Source: Alphaproteobacteria bacterium (GTDB taxonomy: Bacteria > Pseudomonadota > Alphaproteobacteria > UBA8366 > Aestuariispiraceae). From it: a stretch of 23,301 nucleotides of DNA. Within the stretch, counting starts at the first letter, position 1. Each line of letters opens with the position of its first letter. Below are positions 14,711 to 23,301 of the stretch, piece after piece. The notes under the pieces are model-generated. The model searched no databases. It was given only the letters and a program-made list of their open reading frames with translations, and was not told the DNA's origin. Both the position numbers and the translations under genes were made by a program. The DNA lies in contig SPJV01000144.1 of the NCBI GenBank assembly GCA_006844765.1, positions 1 to 23,301 on the forward strand, given 5' to 3'.

Positions 14711-17700
14711 ATGCAAAGCACCGCTTCCGGAAAATCCTGGTCGCCAACCGGTCGGAGATCGCGATCCGCGTCATGCGTGCCGCAACGGAGCTGGGAATCG
14801 AAACCGTTGCGATCTATGCCGAAGAAGACAAACTTGCCCTGCATCGCTTCAAAGCGGATGAAAGCTATCTGGTCGCGGCCGGGCCCGGTGAAGAACAGCT
14901 AGGGCCGGTCAAAGCCTATCTGGCCATCGACAAGATTGTCGATATCGCGAAACAAGCCGGCTGCGATGCGGTTCATCCAGGCTATGGTTTCCTGTCCGAG
15001 AATCCGGAATTCGCCGAAGCGGTGGCAGCAGCCGGGATGACTTTTGTCGGCCCGCCACCGTCGATCATGCGCGCCCTGGGGAATAAGGTCTCCGCGCGGG
15101 AATTGGCCATAGCGGCTGATGTGCCTGTTATGCCGGCGACCGGCCCGCTTCCGGAAGACCCAGCGGAAATCAAAAAGCAAGCGGACGCGGTTGGGCTGCC
15201 GGTCATGCTGAAAGCCTCCTGGGGCGGCGGCGGGCGCGGGATGCGGATTATTGAAGACCCTGCCAAAGTCCTTGAGCAGGCAGATGCCGGTCGGCGCGAG
15301 GCGGAATCCGCCTTCGGCAATGGCGAGGTCTATTTCGAAAAACTGATCCGCAGAGCCCGCCATGTGGAGGTCCAAATTCTGGGCGATACCCATGGCAATC
15401 TGGTTCATTTGTTTGAGCGTGATTGCTCCGTCCAGCGGCGTAATCAAAAGGTGGTGGAACGCGCACCCGCCCCTTATCTGGATGAGGCGACCCGAAGCGA
15501 AATCTGCGAGGCAGCGCTGCGACTGACCCGTTATGCCGGCTATGTGAACGCCGGAACGGTCGAGTTTCTGATGGATGCGGATACCGGCGCATTCTACTTC
15601 ATTGAGGTCAATCCGCGCGTCCAGGTCGAACACACGGTGACGGAAGAAGTCACCGGCATCGATATCGTCCAGGCCCAGATCCGCATTGCCCAGGGCGGCA
15701 AAATCGGCGCGCCGGAAGAAACCGGTGTCCCTGCGCAGGACGATATACGGTTGAACGGGCATGCCCTGCAGTGCCGGGTTACGACTGAAGACCCGGAGAA
15801 CAGTTTCGTCCCGGATTATGGCCGGATCACCGCCTATCGTGGCGCGACGGGATTCGGGCTGCGGCTTGATGGCGGGACCGCCTATTCCGGCGCTGTCATC
15901 ACCCGCTACTATGATTCACTGCTGGAAAAGGTCACGGCAAAGGCATCGACCGCCCTTGCTGCCGCCAAACGGATGGACCGCGCCTTGCGCGAATTCCGGA
16001 TCAGAGGGGTCGCGACCAATCTGATCTTCCTGGAGAATGTGATCAACCACCCGGACTTCCTGAACGGGGAAGTAACGACACGCTTTATCGACCAGACGCC
16101 GGAGCTCTTCGACTTCCCACGCCGGCGCGACCGGGCAACCCGCCTTCTGCGCTTCATTGCCGATGTGACAGTGAATGGAAATCCGGAGGTCACCGGCAGG
16201 CCAACACCAAGCCCGCATGCACTGAAGCCAGTCGTGCCCCAAGTGAAGCGAGACACGGGCGCAATACCGGCAGAGGGCACGAAACAGCTCTTGGACAATC
16301 TGGGGCCGGAAGGTTTCCGGGACTGGATGCTGGACCAGAATCGCGTGCTGGTCACGGACACCACCATGCGCGATGCCCATCAGTCTTTGCTGGCCACGCG
16401 GATGCGCTCCCATGACATCGTTAAGGTCTCAGACGCCTATGCCCATGCCTTGCCGCAGCTCTTCTCTTTGGAATGTTGGGGCGGGGCGACCTTTGACGTC
16501 GCAATGCGGTTCTTGAAAGAAGACCCGTGGGATCGCCTGGCCGATATCCGCCAACGGGTGCCAAATGTCTTGCTGCAGATGCTGCTGCGGGCCTCCAACG
16601 CTGTTGGCTACACGAACTATCCGGACAATGCGGTTCAGTATTTCGTGGAGCGCGCCGCCGATTCCGGGATCGATGTCTTCCGTATCTTCGACAGCCTGAA
16701 CTGGGCGGAAAACATGAAGGTCGCCATGGCCGCCGTGTTGAAGACCGACCGGCTCTGCGAAGCGGCGATCTGTTATACCGGCGATATGTTCGACGCGTCG
16801 CGGCCAAAATACGATCTGGACTATTACGTTAAGCTGGGTCGAGAGTTGAAGGCAGAGGGCGCGCATATCCTGGGCATCAAGGATATGGCAGGACTCTGCC
16901 GTCCGGCGCAGATCCGTGTGCTCGTGAAAGCCTTGAAGGAAGAAACCGGCCTGCCGATCCACTATCACACCCATGATACATCGGGGATTGCGGCAGCCAC
17001 CGTCCTCGCCGCCTGCGAAGCGGGTGCGGATGCTGTGGATGCAGCGATGGACAGTTTCTCCGGCCTGACATCACAACCCAATCTCGGCTCCATCGTGACC
17101 GCGCTTGCCGACACGGATCGGGACACCGGTATCAATCCGGCAACCATCCGCACCTTCTCTGATTATTGGGAGGCTGTGCGCGCCAAATACGCAGCCTTCG
17201 AAGCCGAATTACGGGCGGGCGCGTCGGAAGTCTATTTGCATGAGATGCCGGGCGGGCAGTTCACCAATTTGAAGGAACAAGCCCGTGCTTTGGGCCTTTC
17301 AGAGCGTTGGCATGACGTCGCGCGGACCTATGCGGATGTGAACAAGCTCTTCGGTGATATCGTCAAAGTAACCCCCTCGTCCAAGGTGGTGGGCGATCTG
17401 GCGCTTTACATGGTCTCAAGCGGGTTGAGCACAGAGGATGTTCTCGATCCCACACGCGAAATTGCATTCCCGGAAAGTGTTGTGTCGATGCTGCGCGGCG
17501 ATCTGGGCCAACCGCCAGGCGGCTGGCCAGAAGCGGTGCAGAAAAAGGCATTGAAGGATGTCGCGCCCTATACCCATCGTCCGGGTGCGACCATGGCCCC
17601 CACTGATCTTGATAAGGAACGGGCCGCGGCGGAGAAAGCAGCCGGGCGGCATGTGTCGGATAATGAGCTCGCCTCCCACATCATGTATCCAAAAGTCTTC

Positions 17701-18186
17701 GCGGATTACGCAAAACATCGCCGGGAATTCGGACGGTTGGATCACCTGCCCACGCCGGTGTTCTTCTATGGCATGAAGACCGGGGATGAGATCGCCGTGG
17801 AGATCGATGCCGGCAAGACTTTGGTTATCCGGCTGATGGCGGTCTCCGATCCCGATGACAGTGGTCAGCGGGAGGTCTTCTTTGAACTGAATGGACAGCC
17901 CCGGGCGATCCGGGTGGCGGATAAGGATTTGGCGCCCAAGGCGCCAACCAACGAGAAAGCCAATCCGGACGACGCAAGCCATATCCCGGCCCCGATGCCC
18001 GGCATGGTCTCGACATTGGCCGTCCATGCCGGTCAAAAGGTCCAGGCAGGCGATGTCCTGATGACCCTGGAAGCCATGAAGATGGAAACCGCCATCCACG
18101 CCCCGCAAGCCGGCACAGTCGAACGCCTACCCACCAAGATCGGCGCTCAGGTCGATGCGAAGGACCTGCTGGCGGTTGTGGGGTAA
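14707..18186 (+). CDS. pyc: Pyruvate carboxylase
   Basis: This 1159-residue biotin enzyme carboxylates pyruvate to oxaloacetate using ATP and bicarbonate, an anaplerotic entry to the TCA cycle and gluconeogenesis. The biotin carboxylase domain (about 1-455) opens with KILVANRSEIAIRVMRA and has the glycine-rich ATP loop SWGGGGRGMR. The carboxyltransferase domain starts near 546 with VTDTTMRDAHQSLLATRMR. It keeps the carboxylatable Lys725 (LGIKDMAGL) and metal ligands His754 and His756 (YHTHDT). The C-terminal biotinyl domain has AMKM with Lys1125, 35 residues from the end. All parts are intact and length is normal. It is translationally coupled to the amidotransferase. Its 3' end converges on clpA. 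Confidence 0.98.
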   Translation: MNAKHRFRKILVANRSEIAIRVMRAATELGIETVAIYAEEDKLALHRFKADESYLVAAGPGEEQLGPVKAYLAIDKIVDIAKQAGCDAVHPGYGFLSENPEFAEAVAAAGMTFVGPPPSIMRALGNKVSARELAIAADVPVMPATGPLPEDPAEIKKQADAVGLPVMLKASWGGGGRGMRIIEDPAKVLEQADAGRREAESAFGNGEVYFEKLIRRARHVEVQILGDTHGNLVHLFERDCSVQRRNQKVVERAPAPYLDEATRSEICEAALRLTRYAGYVNAGTVEFLMDADTGAFYFIEVNPRVQVEHTVTEEVTGIDIVQAQIRIAQGGKIGAPEETGVPAQDDIRLNGHALQCRVTTEDPENSFVPDYGRITAYRGATGFGLRLDGGTAYSGAVITRYYDSLLEKVTAKASTALAAAKRMDRALREFRIRGVATNLIFLENVINHPDFLNGEVTTRFIDQTPELFDFPRRRDRATRLLRFIADVTVNGNPEVTGRPTPSPHALKPVVPQVKRDTGAIPAEGTKQLLDNLGPEGFRDWMLDQNRVLVTDTTMRDAHQSLLATRMRSHDIVKVSDAYAHALPQLFSLECWGGATFDVAMRFLKEDPWDRLADIRQRVPNVLLQMLLRASNAVGYTNYPDNAVQYFVERAADSGIDVFRIFDSLNWAENMKVAMAAVLKTDRLCEAAICYTGDMFDASRPKYDLDYYVKLGRELKAEGAHILGIKDMAGLCRPAQIRVLVKALKEETGLPIHYHTHDTSGIAAATVLAACEAGADAVDAAMDSFSGLTSQPNLGSIVTALADTDRDTGINPATIRTFSDYWEAVRAKYAAFEAELRAGASEVYLHEMPGGQFTNLKEQARALGLSERWHDVARTYADVNKLFGDIVKVTPSSKVVGDLALYMVSSGLSTEDVLDPTREIAFPESVVSMLRGDLGQPPGGWPEAVQKKALKDVAPYTHRPGATMAPTDLDKERAAAEKAAGRHVSDNELASHIMYPKVFADYAKHRREFGRLDHLPTPVFFYGMKTGDEIAVEIDAGKTLVIRLMAVSDPDDSGQREVFFELNGQPRAIRVADKDLAPKAPTNEKANPDDASHIPAPMPGMVSTLAVHAGQKVQAGDVLMTLEAMKMETAIHAPQAGTVERLPTKIGAQVDAKDLLAVVG

Positions 18187-18235
18187 GGCACGCCACAGCA
18201 TTTATTGAGAGCCGCGCGAAAGCGTTGGGGGAGCC

Positions 18236-20566
18236 CTAAGCTTCCTCAACGCCTTTCGAAGCCTTACCGCCTGAAGGGCGTTTTTTCGGGCGTTTCTTTG
18301 GTCCGGTTTCCGGGAAGGCGAACTTCAGTTTATCGGCCTCTGCATCCACATCGATCATCACAGGGCCGCCCTGTGCCAAGGCACCGAACAACAGTTCTTC
18401 GGCGAGCGGCTTTTTGATATGCTCCTGAATAACGCGGGAGAGTGGGCGGGCGCCGTAAAGCTCTGAATAGCCTTTGTCTCCAAGCCAGATCCGCGCTTCA
18501 TCCGTCAGTTCAAACTGAACATCCCGGTCTGCAAGCTGGGTTTCCAGTTGAATGATGAACTTATCAACGACACGCCCGATCACGTCCTTATCCAGGCGCG
18601 CAAAGGGAATGACAGCGTCCAGGCGATTGCGGAATTCCGGCGTGAACATCTTTTCGATCGCTTCGATGTCGTCGCCTTCCCGCTTTTCGCGCCCGAAACC
18701 GATGGCAGGCTTGGCCATATCGGCGGCACCGGCATTCGTCGTCATGATCAAGATGACATTGCGGAAGTCGACCGACTTGCCATTGTTATCCGTCAGCTTC
18801 CCATGATCCATCACCTGAAGCAGGATATTGAACAGATCCGGATGCGCCTTTTCGATCTCGTCGAGCAGGAGGACACAATGCGGCGTCTGGTCTATCGCAT
18901 CGGTCAGCAATCCACCTTGGTCGAAACCAACATAGCCAGGAGGTGCACCGATCAACCGGGATACGGAATGGCGCTCCATATATTCTGACATGTCATAGCG
19001 CTTAAGCTCGACACCAAGCGTCAATGCCAATTGCCGGGCGACTTCCGTCTTCCCAACCCCGGTCGGACCAGAGAACAGATAGCTGCCGATGGGTTTGTCC
19101 GGCTCCCGCAACCCGGCGCGGCTTAGCTTGATAGCAGACGACAAGGCCTCAATCGCCTTATCCTGGCCATAGACCATGGTCTTCAGGTCATTGTCCAAGG
19201 TCGACAGGGCTTCCCGGTCATCGCGCGACACCTGTTTCGGGGGGATACGGGCGATCTTCGCGACCACGGTTTCGATATCCTTCGCCCCCAGGCTTTTCTT
19301 GCGCTTATTGGTCGGCAGCAACATCTGGGAGGCACCGACTTCATCAATCACATCAATCGCCTTATCCGGCAGCTTGCGGTCATTGATATAGCGCGACGAC
19401 AGCTCAACCGCCGTCTTCAACGCATCCTGGGTGTAGCGGACCTTGTGATGTTCTTCGTAATAAGGCTTCAGGCCCTGCAGAATTTTGATTGCATCCGGGA
19501 TTGAGGGCTCGGCCACATCGATTTTCTGGAACCGCCGCGCCAGCGCCCGATCTTTTTCAAAATGCCCGCGGAATTCTTTGTAAGTCGTTGACCCGACGCA
19601 GCGAAGGCCACCTGATTGCAGGGACGGCTTCAACAGGTTGGACGCATCCATCGCGCCCCCCGTCGTCGCACCCGCGCCGATCACGGTATGAATCTCGTCA
19701 ATGAACAGGATGGCATGAGGCATCTCCTCAAGCTCTGTCATGACCGCCTTCAGCCGTTCTTCGAAATCACCGCGATAGCGGGTTCCGGCCAACAGCGCGC
19801 CCATATCGAGGGCATAGATGATGCAGCCTTCCAGCACATCCGGGACATCGGCATCATTGATCCGCTTCGCCAGCCCTTCCGCAATCGCCGTCTTACCGAC
19901 ACCCGGATCGCCGACCAGCAGCGGGTTGTTCTTGGTCCGCCGGCATAGGACCTGAATCACCCGATCCACTTCCTCCGCGCGGCCAATCAGCGGATCGATC
20001 TTACCATCCGCCGCCTTGTCATTCAGGTTAACGCAATAGGTATCCAGGGCCTCGTTGCCGGATTTATTGACCTCTTCCGCCTTGCCATCTTCATCCGTGC
20101 CGGAGACGACCTTGGGCTCCTGCTCAAAGCCGGGCACCTTGGCGATGCCATGGCTGATGTAGTTCACCGCATCGAACCGCGACATTTCCTGAACCTGCAG
20201 GAAGTAGACCGCATGGCTTTCCCGCTCTGAGAAGATCGCGACCAAGACATTGGCGCCCGTCACCTCTTCCCGGCCAGAGGATTGAACATGAATTGCCGCC
20301 CGCTGCAGCACCCGTTGGAAGCCGGCAGTCGGCTTCGGATCTTCATCCAGGATGGTGACGAGGTTGCTCAGATCATTATCCAGATACTCGGTCAGGTCTC
20401 CGCGCAGCTTGTCGAGATCCAACCCACAGGCGCGCATCACCGCGACGGCATCGGTATCTTCGGTCAATGCGAGCAGGAGATGTTCCAGCGTCGCATATTC
20501 ATGACTGCGTGCACCGGCATAGGCCAGTGCGCGGTGCAAGGTTTCCTCAAGCAGTTTCGCGAGCAT
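18236..20566 (-). CDS. clpA: ATP-dependent Clp protease ATP-binding subunit ClpA
   Basis: ClpA is the AAA+ unfoldase that feeds substrates, including ClpS-delivered N-degron proteins, into the ClpP peptidase. The 776-residue protein has an N-terminal Clp-N domain, then D1 with Walker A GDPGVGKT (219-226) and Walker B FIDEIH near 288. The D2 domain has GPTGVGKT (500-507) and LLLDEIEKAH near 566. The IGF tripeptide (622-624) is the ClpP-docking loop, which separates it from ClpB. The C-terminal tail is unusually lysine-rich and proline-rich (KKRPKKRPSGG) compared with typical ClpA. It lies downstream of clpS on the same strand. Confidence 0.97.
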   Translation of the reverse strand: MLAKLLEETLHRALAYAGARSHEYATLEHLLLALTEDTDAVAVMRACGLDLDKLRGDLTEYLDNDLSNLVTILDEDPKPTAGFQRVLQRAAIHVQSSGREEVTGANVLVAIFSERESHAVYFLQVQEMSRFDAVNYISHGIAKVPGFEQEPKVVSGTDEDGKAEEVNKSGNEALDTYCVNLNDKAADGKIDPLIGRAEEVDRVIQVLCRRTKNNPLLVGDPGVGKTAIAEGLAKRINDADVPDVLEGCIIYALDMGALLAGTRYRGDFEERLKAVMTELEEMPHAILFIDEIHTVIGAGATTGGAMDASNLLKPSLQSGGLRCVGSTTYKEFRGHFEKDRALARRFQKIDVAEPSIPDAIKILQGLKPYYEEHHKVRYTQDALKTAVELSSRYINDRKLPDKAIDVIDEVGASQMLLPTNKRKKSLGAKDIETVVAKIARIPPKQVSRDDREALSTLDNDLKTMVYGQDKAIEALSSAIKLSRAGLREPDKPIGSYLFSGPTGVGKTEVARQLALTLGVELKRYDMSEYMERHSVSRLIGAPPGYVGFDQGGLLTDAIDQTPHCVLLLDEIEKAHPDLFNILLQVMDHGKLTDNNGKSVDFRNVILIMTTNAGAADMAKPAIGFGREKREGDDIEAIEKMFTPEFRNRLDAVIPFARLDKDVIGRVVDKFIIQLETQLADRDVQFELTDEARIWLGDKGYSELYGARPLSRVIQEHIKKPLAEELLFGALAQGGPVMIDVDAEADKLKFAFPETGPKKRPKKRPSGGKASKGVEEA

Positions 20567-20686
20567 CTAATCTATCCGCCTTTCCATCCCATATGGGCGT
20601 CTTATCGAGTAAGCGTTGTTCGAGTGGGCTTACACACTGAATTCCAGCTGCCCGGATTACCTGGAAGTTCCAAGCAATCCCCATGC

Positions 20687-21079
20687 CTATTCCTTTTCCA
20701 GCGTGCACTGGAGCGGATGGCCTTCCTTGCGAGCCAAATCCATGACCTGGGTCACTTTGGTCTCTGCGATCTCATAGGTATAGACACCGCAAATTCCGAC
20801 GCCCTTAGTATGGACGTGAAGCATGATCTGGGTTGCTTCATCCCTGGTCTTGCTGAAGTACCGTTCCAACACATGCACGACGAATTCCATAGGGGTATAG
20901 TCGTCATTAAGCATTAAGACTTTGTAAAGCGATGGCTTTTGGGTCTTGGGACGTGTTTTGGTAACAACGCCCGTGCCGGCGCCGTCGCGACCATCGCGTC
21001 CGTCACGGTCGTCATCATCGTCGGGACCCGCCGCATGCGGGATATCCCGGTATTCATACGGCATGGGCTTGAACCGCAT
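20687..21079 (-). CDS. clpS: ATP-dependent Clp protease adaptor ClpS
   Basis: ClpS recognises N-terminal destabilising residues and delivers such proteins to ClpA. The core LYKVLMLNDDYTPMEFVVHVLERYF has the conserved Asp-Asp, Thr, Pro and Met of the recognition pocket, and HVHTKGVGICGVYTYEIAETK follows. The 130-residue protein starts at ATG 21079, which has GAGGTGG about 7 nt upstream; the open frame reaching 21187 has no such site. The N-terminal linker is strongly acidic with DDDDD and D-G-R-D-G-R repeats (about residues 18-29), a flexible tail that in ClpS helps engage ClpA. clpA follows after 120 bp. Confidence 0.94.
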   Translation of the reverse strand: MRFKPMPYEYRDIPHAAGPDDDDDRDGRDGRDGAGTGVVTKTRPKTQKPSLYKVLMLNDDYTPMEFVVHVLERYFSKTRDEATQIMLHVHTKGVGICGVYTYEIAETKVTQVMDLARKEGHPLQCTLEKE

Positions 21080-21286
21080 TATCCAACCACCTCGGAAATC
21101 ATCAGGACCAACGCGTCGCCCTGATACCAGGATGGTATGAGAAGCTACGCGTCCATGCGGAATTCTGAAGATGCGTGCCGCACCCAAACCCCACGGTCCC
21201 GATTATGTATGATTTCAAAGCGATTGGAAAAGGGTATCCCTGCGTTTTAGGGTGAAGAAATTTTGAAAACCCGAGAAAAAACCCCG

Positions 21287-21610
21287 TTATCCGGCATTCT
21301 GAATCTGAGTCGTCGCCTCATCACCAAGCTCATCGAGCTTTTTCTGCAGCAGATGCTCAGAAATCTCGCAGTCCTTCGCCTGCATATCTGCCAGTACCAT
21401 GTCGAGGATGATCTGCGGACCTGGTTCATCGATGTCCTTCATCACAACGTCCTTGGCATAAGTTTCCGCCATTTCCGAAGACATGCCCATTTCATTGGCC
21501 GCCCATAACCCGAAGAGCTTGTCCCGGCGGGCTTGCACCCGGAAGCCAAGTTCCTGATCACGGCTGAATTTCGTCTCGAAACCCTTTTCACGGTCATCCA
21601 TCATGCTCAT
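21287..21610 (-). CDS. DUF1476 protein, F1-ATPase inhibitor zeta subunit homologue
   Basis: This 107-residue, highly charged helical protein matches DUF1476. It opens with MDDREKGFETKFSRDQELGF, then RRDKLFGLWAANEMGMSSEMAETYAKDVVMKD, and continues with a final helical ISEHLLQKKLDEL segment. In alphaproteobacteria this family is the zeta subunit that inhibits the F1FO-ATP synthase by inserting into the F1 catalytic interface, blocking ATP hydrolysis. The ATG at 21610 has AAGGAGAGG with good spacing. It is divergent from purC, a neighbourhood I recall as common in alphaproteobacteria. A T-rich stretch (complement of 21263-21282) follows its stop, but I see no strong hairpin. Confidence 0.88.
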   Translation of the reverse strand: MSMMDDREKGFETKFSRDQELGFRVQARRDKLFGLWAANEMGMSSEMAETYAKDVVMKDIDEPGPQIILDMVLADMQAKDCEISEHLLQKKLDELGDEATTQIQNAG

Positions 21611-21814
21611 CTATCCTCTCCTTACCTCAATGTCTTGTTCGATCCTTCCAAGACTGTCGATCACCTATCGACATGGGAATGCCTTGGTAGCCATGCAAGG
21701 CTAGCTTTCGAAGCCGCCGATTGCTTTGCGATGGATCAAATGTCCAAATTTGTCTCAAGACCTGCCACTCTTGCCTCTCGTCGGTTGTGAAGCGGGCCGA
21801 CGGCTGGTATATCG

Positions 21815-21881
21815 GCGCCCTTCTATAGCGGGCGCAAAGCGGCGCTCGGCGAATTCAGGCGCCAAGCGGCGCCCGGCGAAT
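21815..21881. repeat. GC hairpin and two tandem 24-nt repeats in the purC leader
   Basis: Two copies of a 24-nt unit lie at 21831-21854 and 21858-21881, with a 27-bp period and two mismatches (GGCGC-a/c-AAGCGGCGC-t/c-CGGCGAAT). The second unit contains GGCGCC-aagc-GGCGCC, and GCGCCC (21815-21820) pairs with GGGCGC (21830-21835). The block ends 13 bp before the purC ATG and could fold into stacked hairpins over the ribosome site. It may be a control element or a simple slippage duplication. Confidence 0.6.
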
Positions 21882-21894
21882 GGGGATCCCTGAC

Positions 21895-22662
21895 ATGGCG
21901 CGACGTAGGCAAGTCTATGAAGGTAAGGCGAAGGTAATTTTCGAGGGGCCGGAACCCGGTACCTATGTCGCCTATTTCAAGGACGATGCGACCGCCTTTA
22001 ACAACAAGAAGCGCGGCACCATCACCGGTAAAGGCGTGCTCAATAACCGCATCACCGAATTTCTGATGCTGCGCCTGCATGATATCGGCATCCCGACCCA
22101 TTTCATCCGACGCCTGAATATGCGCGAGCAACTGATCCGACAGGTTGAGATCATCCCGGTTGAGGTTATTGTCCGCAATGTCGCCGCCGGGTCTATGGCC
22201 AAGCGCCTGGGGATTCCGGAAGGAACCCCGCTGCCGCGCTCCATCGTCGAATATTGCTACAAATCGGATGAGCTGGATGACCCGCTGATTGCGGAGGAAC
22301 ACATCACGGCCTTTGGTTGGGCAAACCCGCAAGACATTGATGACTTCATGGCAATGACGTTACGGATCAATGATTTCTTGTCTGGCGTCTTCGTTGCCAT
22401 CGGTCTGAAGTTGGTCGACTTTAAGCTCGAATTCGGGCGCATTGTGGATGAAAACGGCGATGTTCGCGTGATCCTGGCGGATGAGTTGAGCCCCGACAAT
22501 ATGCGGCTTTGGGATATCCAAACCGGAGAGAAGATGGACAAAGACCGCTTTCGGCGCGACCTCGGCAATGTTGAGGAAGCCTATCAGGAAGTCGCGCGTC
22601 GGCTCGGCATCCTGCCGGAGGGTGCGGACGTTCAGTCGATCCGCGACGAGCCGACGGACTGA
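21895..22662 (+). CDS. purC: Phosphoribosylaminoimidazole-succinocarboxamide synthase (SAICAR synthetase)
   Basis: PurC joins CAIR and aspartate with ATP in step 8 of purine synthesis. The 255-residue protein has the family start RRRQVYEGKAKVIFEG and the FKDDATAFNNKKRGTITGKGVLNNRITEFLM segment. VIVRNVAAGSMAKRLGI and LVDFKLEFGRI (metal/ATP site) follow, with LADELSPDNMRLWD near the end. Length is normal. I chose ATG 21895, with GGGGA 8 nt upstream and the usual MARRR start; ATG 21880 in the repeat would add five residues. purS and purL usually follow in alphaproteobacteria; here an MBL hydrolase follows after 5 bp, so the operon is rearranged. Confidence 0.97.
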   Translation: MARRRQVYEGKAKVIFEGPEPGTYVAYFKDDATAFNNKKRGTITGKGVLNNRITEFLMLRLHDIGIPTHFIRRLNMREQLIRQVEIIPVEVIVRNVAAGSMAKRLGIPEGTPLPRSIVEYCYKSDELDDPLIAEEHITAFGWANPQDIDDFMAMTLRINDFLSGVFVAIGLKLVDFKLEFGRIVDENGDVRVILADELSPDNMRLWDIQTGEKMDKDRFRRDLGNVEEAYQEVARRLGILPEGADVQSIRDEPTD

Positions 22663-22667
22663 CGATC

Positions 22668-23301
22668 ATGGCCGCAGACGATCAGGCCATCTCGCCCATC
22701 AGGGCGGCCATCTGTCCGGTAACCCCGCTACAGCAAAACTGTACGCTGATCTGGTGTGCCGAGACCAATCTGGGCGCCTTTGTTGATCCAGGCGGCGATG
22801 TGGATCGCTTGCTTCCCGCTGCGGAAGAGCAAGGCGTAAAGCTTGAGAAAATCCTGGTTACCCATGGCCATGCCGACCATTGCGGCGGCGTTGCGGTGAT
22901 GGCCGAAAAGCTGGGCATTCCTATCGAAGGGCCGCATGAAGATGATCGTTTCTGGATAAACCGTCTGAAGGAAGACGGGGAGAAATGGGGCATCGACGGC
23001 GCCCGTCCCTTCGAGCCTGATCGATGGCTGAACGGCGGCGATACGGTAACCGTTGGCAAGGCAACCTTCCAGGTCCGCCACTGCCCGGGTCACACGCCGG
23101 GCCATGTGGTTTTCTTTCAAGAGGAAGCGCGATTGGCCTCTGTGGGGGATGTGCTGTTTCAAGGGGCTGTCGGCCGCTCCGACTTTCCGAAGGGCGATCA
23201 CGCAACCCTGATCCGCTCCATCCGTGAAGAGCTTTGGCCGCTGGGGGATGATGTAACCTTCATTCCGGGCCACGGGCCGGTCTCTACCTTCGGGCATGAG
23301 C
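22668..23301 (+). CDS. MBL-fold metallo-hydrolase (glyoxalase II / YcbL-like), partial
   Basis: This is an open frame of 211 codons running past the window end. It opens with PVTPLQQNCTLIW, as in glyoxalase II-type and YcbL proteins. The zinc motif THGHADH (65-71) supplies His66, His68, Asp70 and His71. His142 (CPGHTPGH), Asp161 (VGDVLF) and His202 (PGHGP) complete the two-metal site. These enzymes hydrolyse thioesters such as S-lactoylglutathione or related compounds; the substrate here is not defined. It begins 5 bp after the purC stop, so it is probably co-transcribed with purC. The C-terminus is not visible. Confidence 0.92.
   Translation, partial: MAADDQAISPIRAAICPVTPLQQNCTLIWCAETNLGAFVDPGGDVDRLLPAAEEQGVKLEKILVTHGHADHCGGVAVMAEKLGIPIEGPHEDDRFWINRLKEDGEKWGIDGARPFEPDRWLNGGDTVTVGKATFQVRHCPGHTPGHVVFFQEEARLASVGDVLFQGAVGRSDFPKGDHATLIRSIREELWPLGDDVTFIPGHGPVSTFGHE

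Noticed and set aside
18262..18286. CGCC/GGCG hairpin followed by T6 about 80 bp after pyc
   Set aside because: It lies inside the clpA coding end, where the bases encode the lysine-rich tail, and the stem is only 4 bp.
20588..20633. CCCATATGGG palindrome and GTAAGC/GCTTAC dyad between clpS and clpA
   Set aside because: Short dyads without a T-run or promoter context; probably chance in a 120-bp operon gap.

Overview
The window looks like chromosomal DNA of a free-living, probably marine or salt-adapted alphaproteobacterium. I cannot name the genus; a Rhodospirillales- or Kiloniellales-like member is my guess. The support is the gene set: an F1-ATPase inhibitor zeta protein (DUF1476) divergent from purC, two IalB-family proteins, a clpS-clpA pair, a BCCT betaine transporter, a TRAP transporter, a hemP gene and a Gram-negative porin. 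There are no insertion sequences, phage genes, CRISPR arrays or rRNA genes. Coding is dense on both strands and mostly housekeeping or transport.

Layout: (1) 1-2095, two tandem IalB-like periplasmic proteins (the first cut by the window edge), then an FAD-linked 2-hydroxyacid dehydrogenase. (2) 2173-4283, TRAP permeases dctM and dctQ on the minus strand with no dctP in view. (3) 4436-6484, a small DUF2007-like membrane protein converging on a diguanylate cyclase whose sensor is an NMT1/THI5-type periplasmic binding domain. (4) 6660-7816, nadD and rsfS, with a structured leader before rsfS. (5) 7817-9943, a long intergenic region, a porin, and the minus-strand gene hemP. A nearly identical 26-nt operator-like element lies upstream of both the porin and hemP, which suggests shared metal (iron) control. 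(6) 9944-11491, yggT, a DUF167 gene and folD on the minus strand. (7) 11640-11831, a tRNA-Ala(CGC) unit with its own promoter and intrinsic terminator. (8) 12014-13609, the betaine transporter with a clear terminator. (9) 13982-18186, a class I glutamine amidotransferase overlapping a full-length pyruvate carboxylase by 4 bp. (10) 18236-21079, clpS then clpA on the minus strand. (11) 21287-23301, the zeta inhibitor divergent from purC, followed by an MBL-fold hydrolase cut by the window end.

Functional links: ClpS delivers N-degron substrates to ClpA. Pyruvate carboxylase is anaplerotic, and FolD and PurC meet in one-carbon and purine metabolism. HemP and the porin may form an iron-responsive uptake set. 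I see no clearly new multi-gene system. The most original signals are regulatory: the shared hemP/porin operator, a small-RNA-like or attenuator-like element behind the porin copy, structured leaders of rsfS and purC, and the coupling of an amidotransferase to pyruvate carboxylase.
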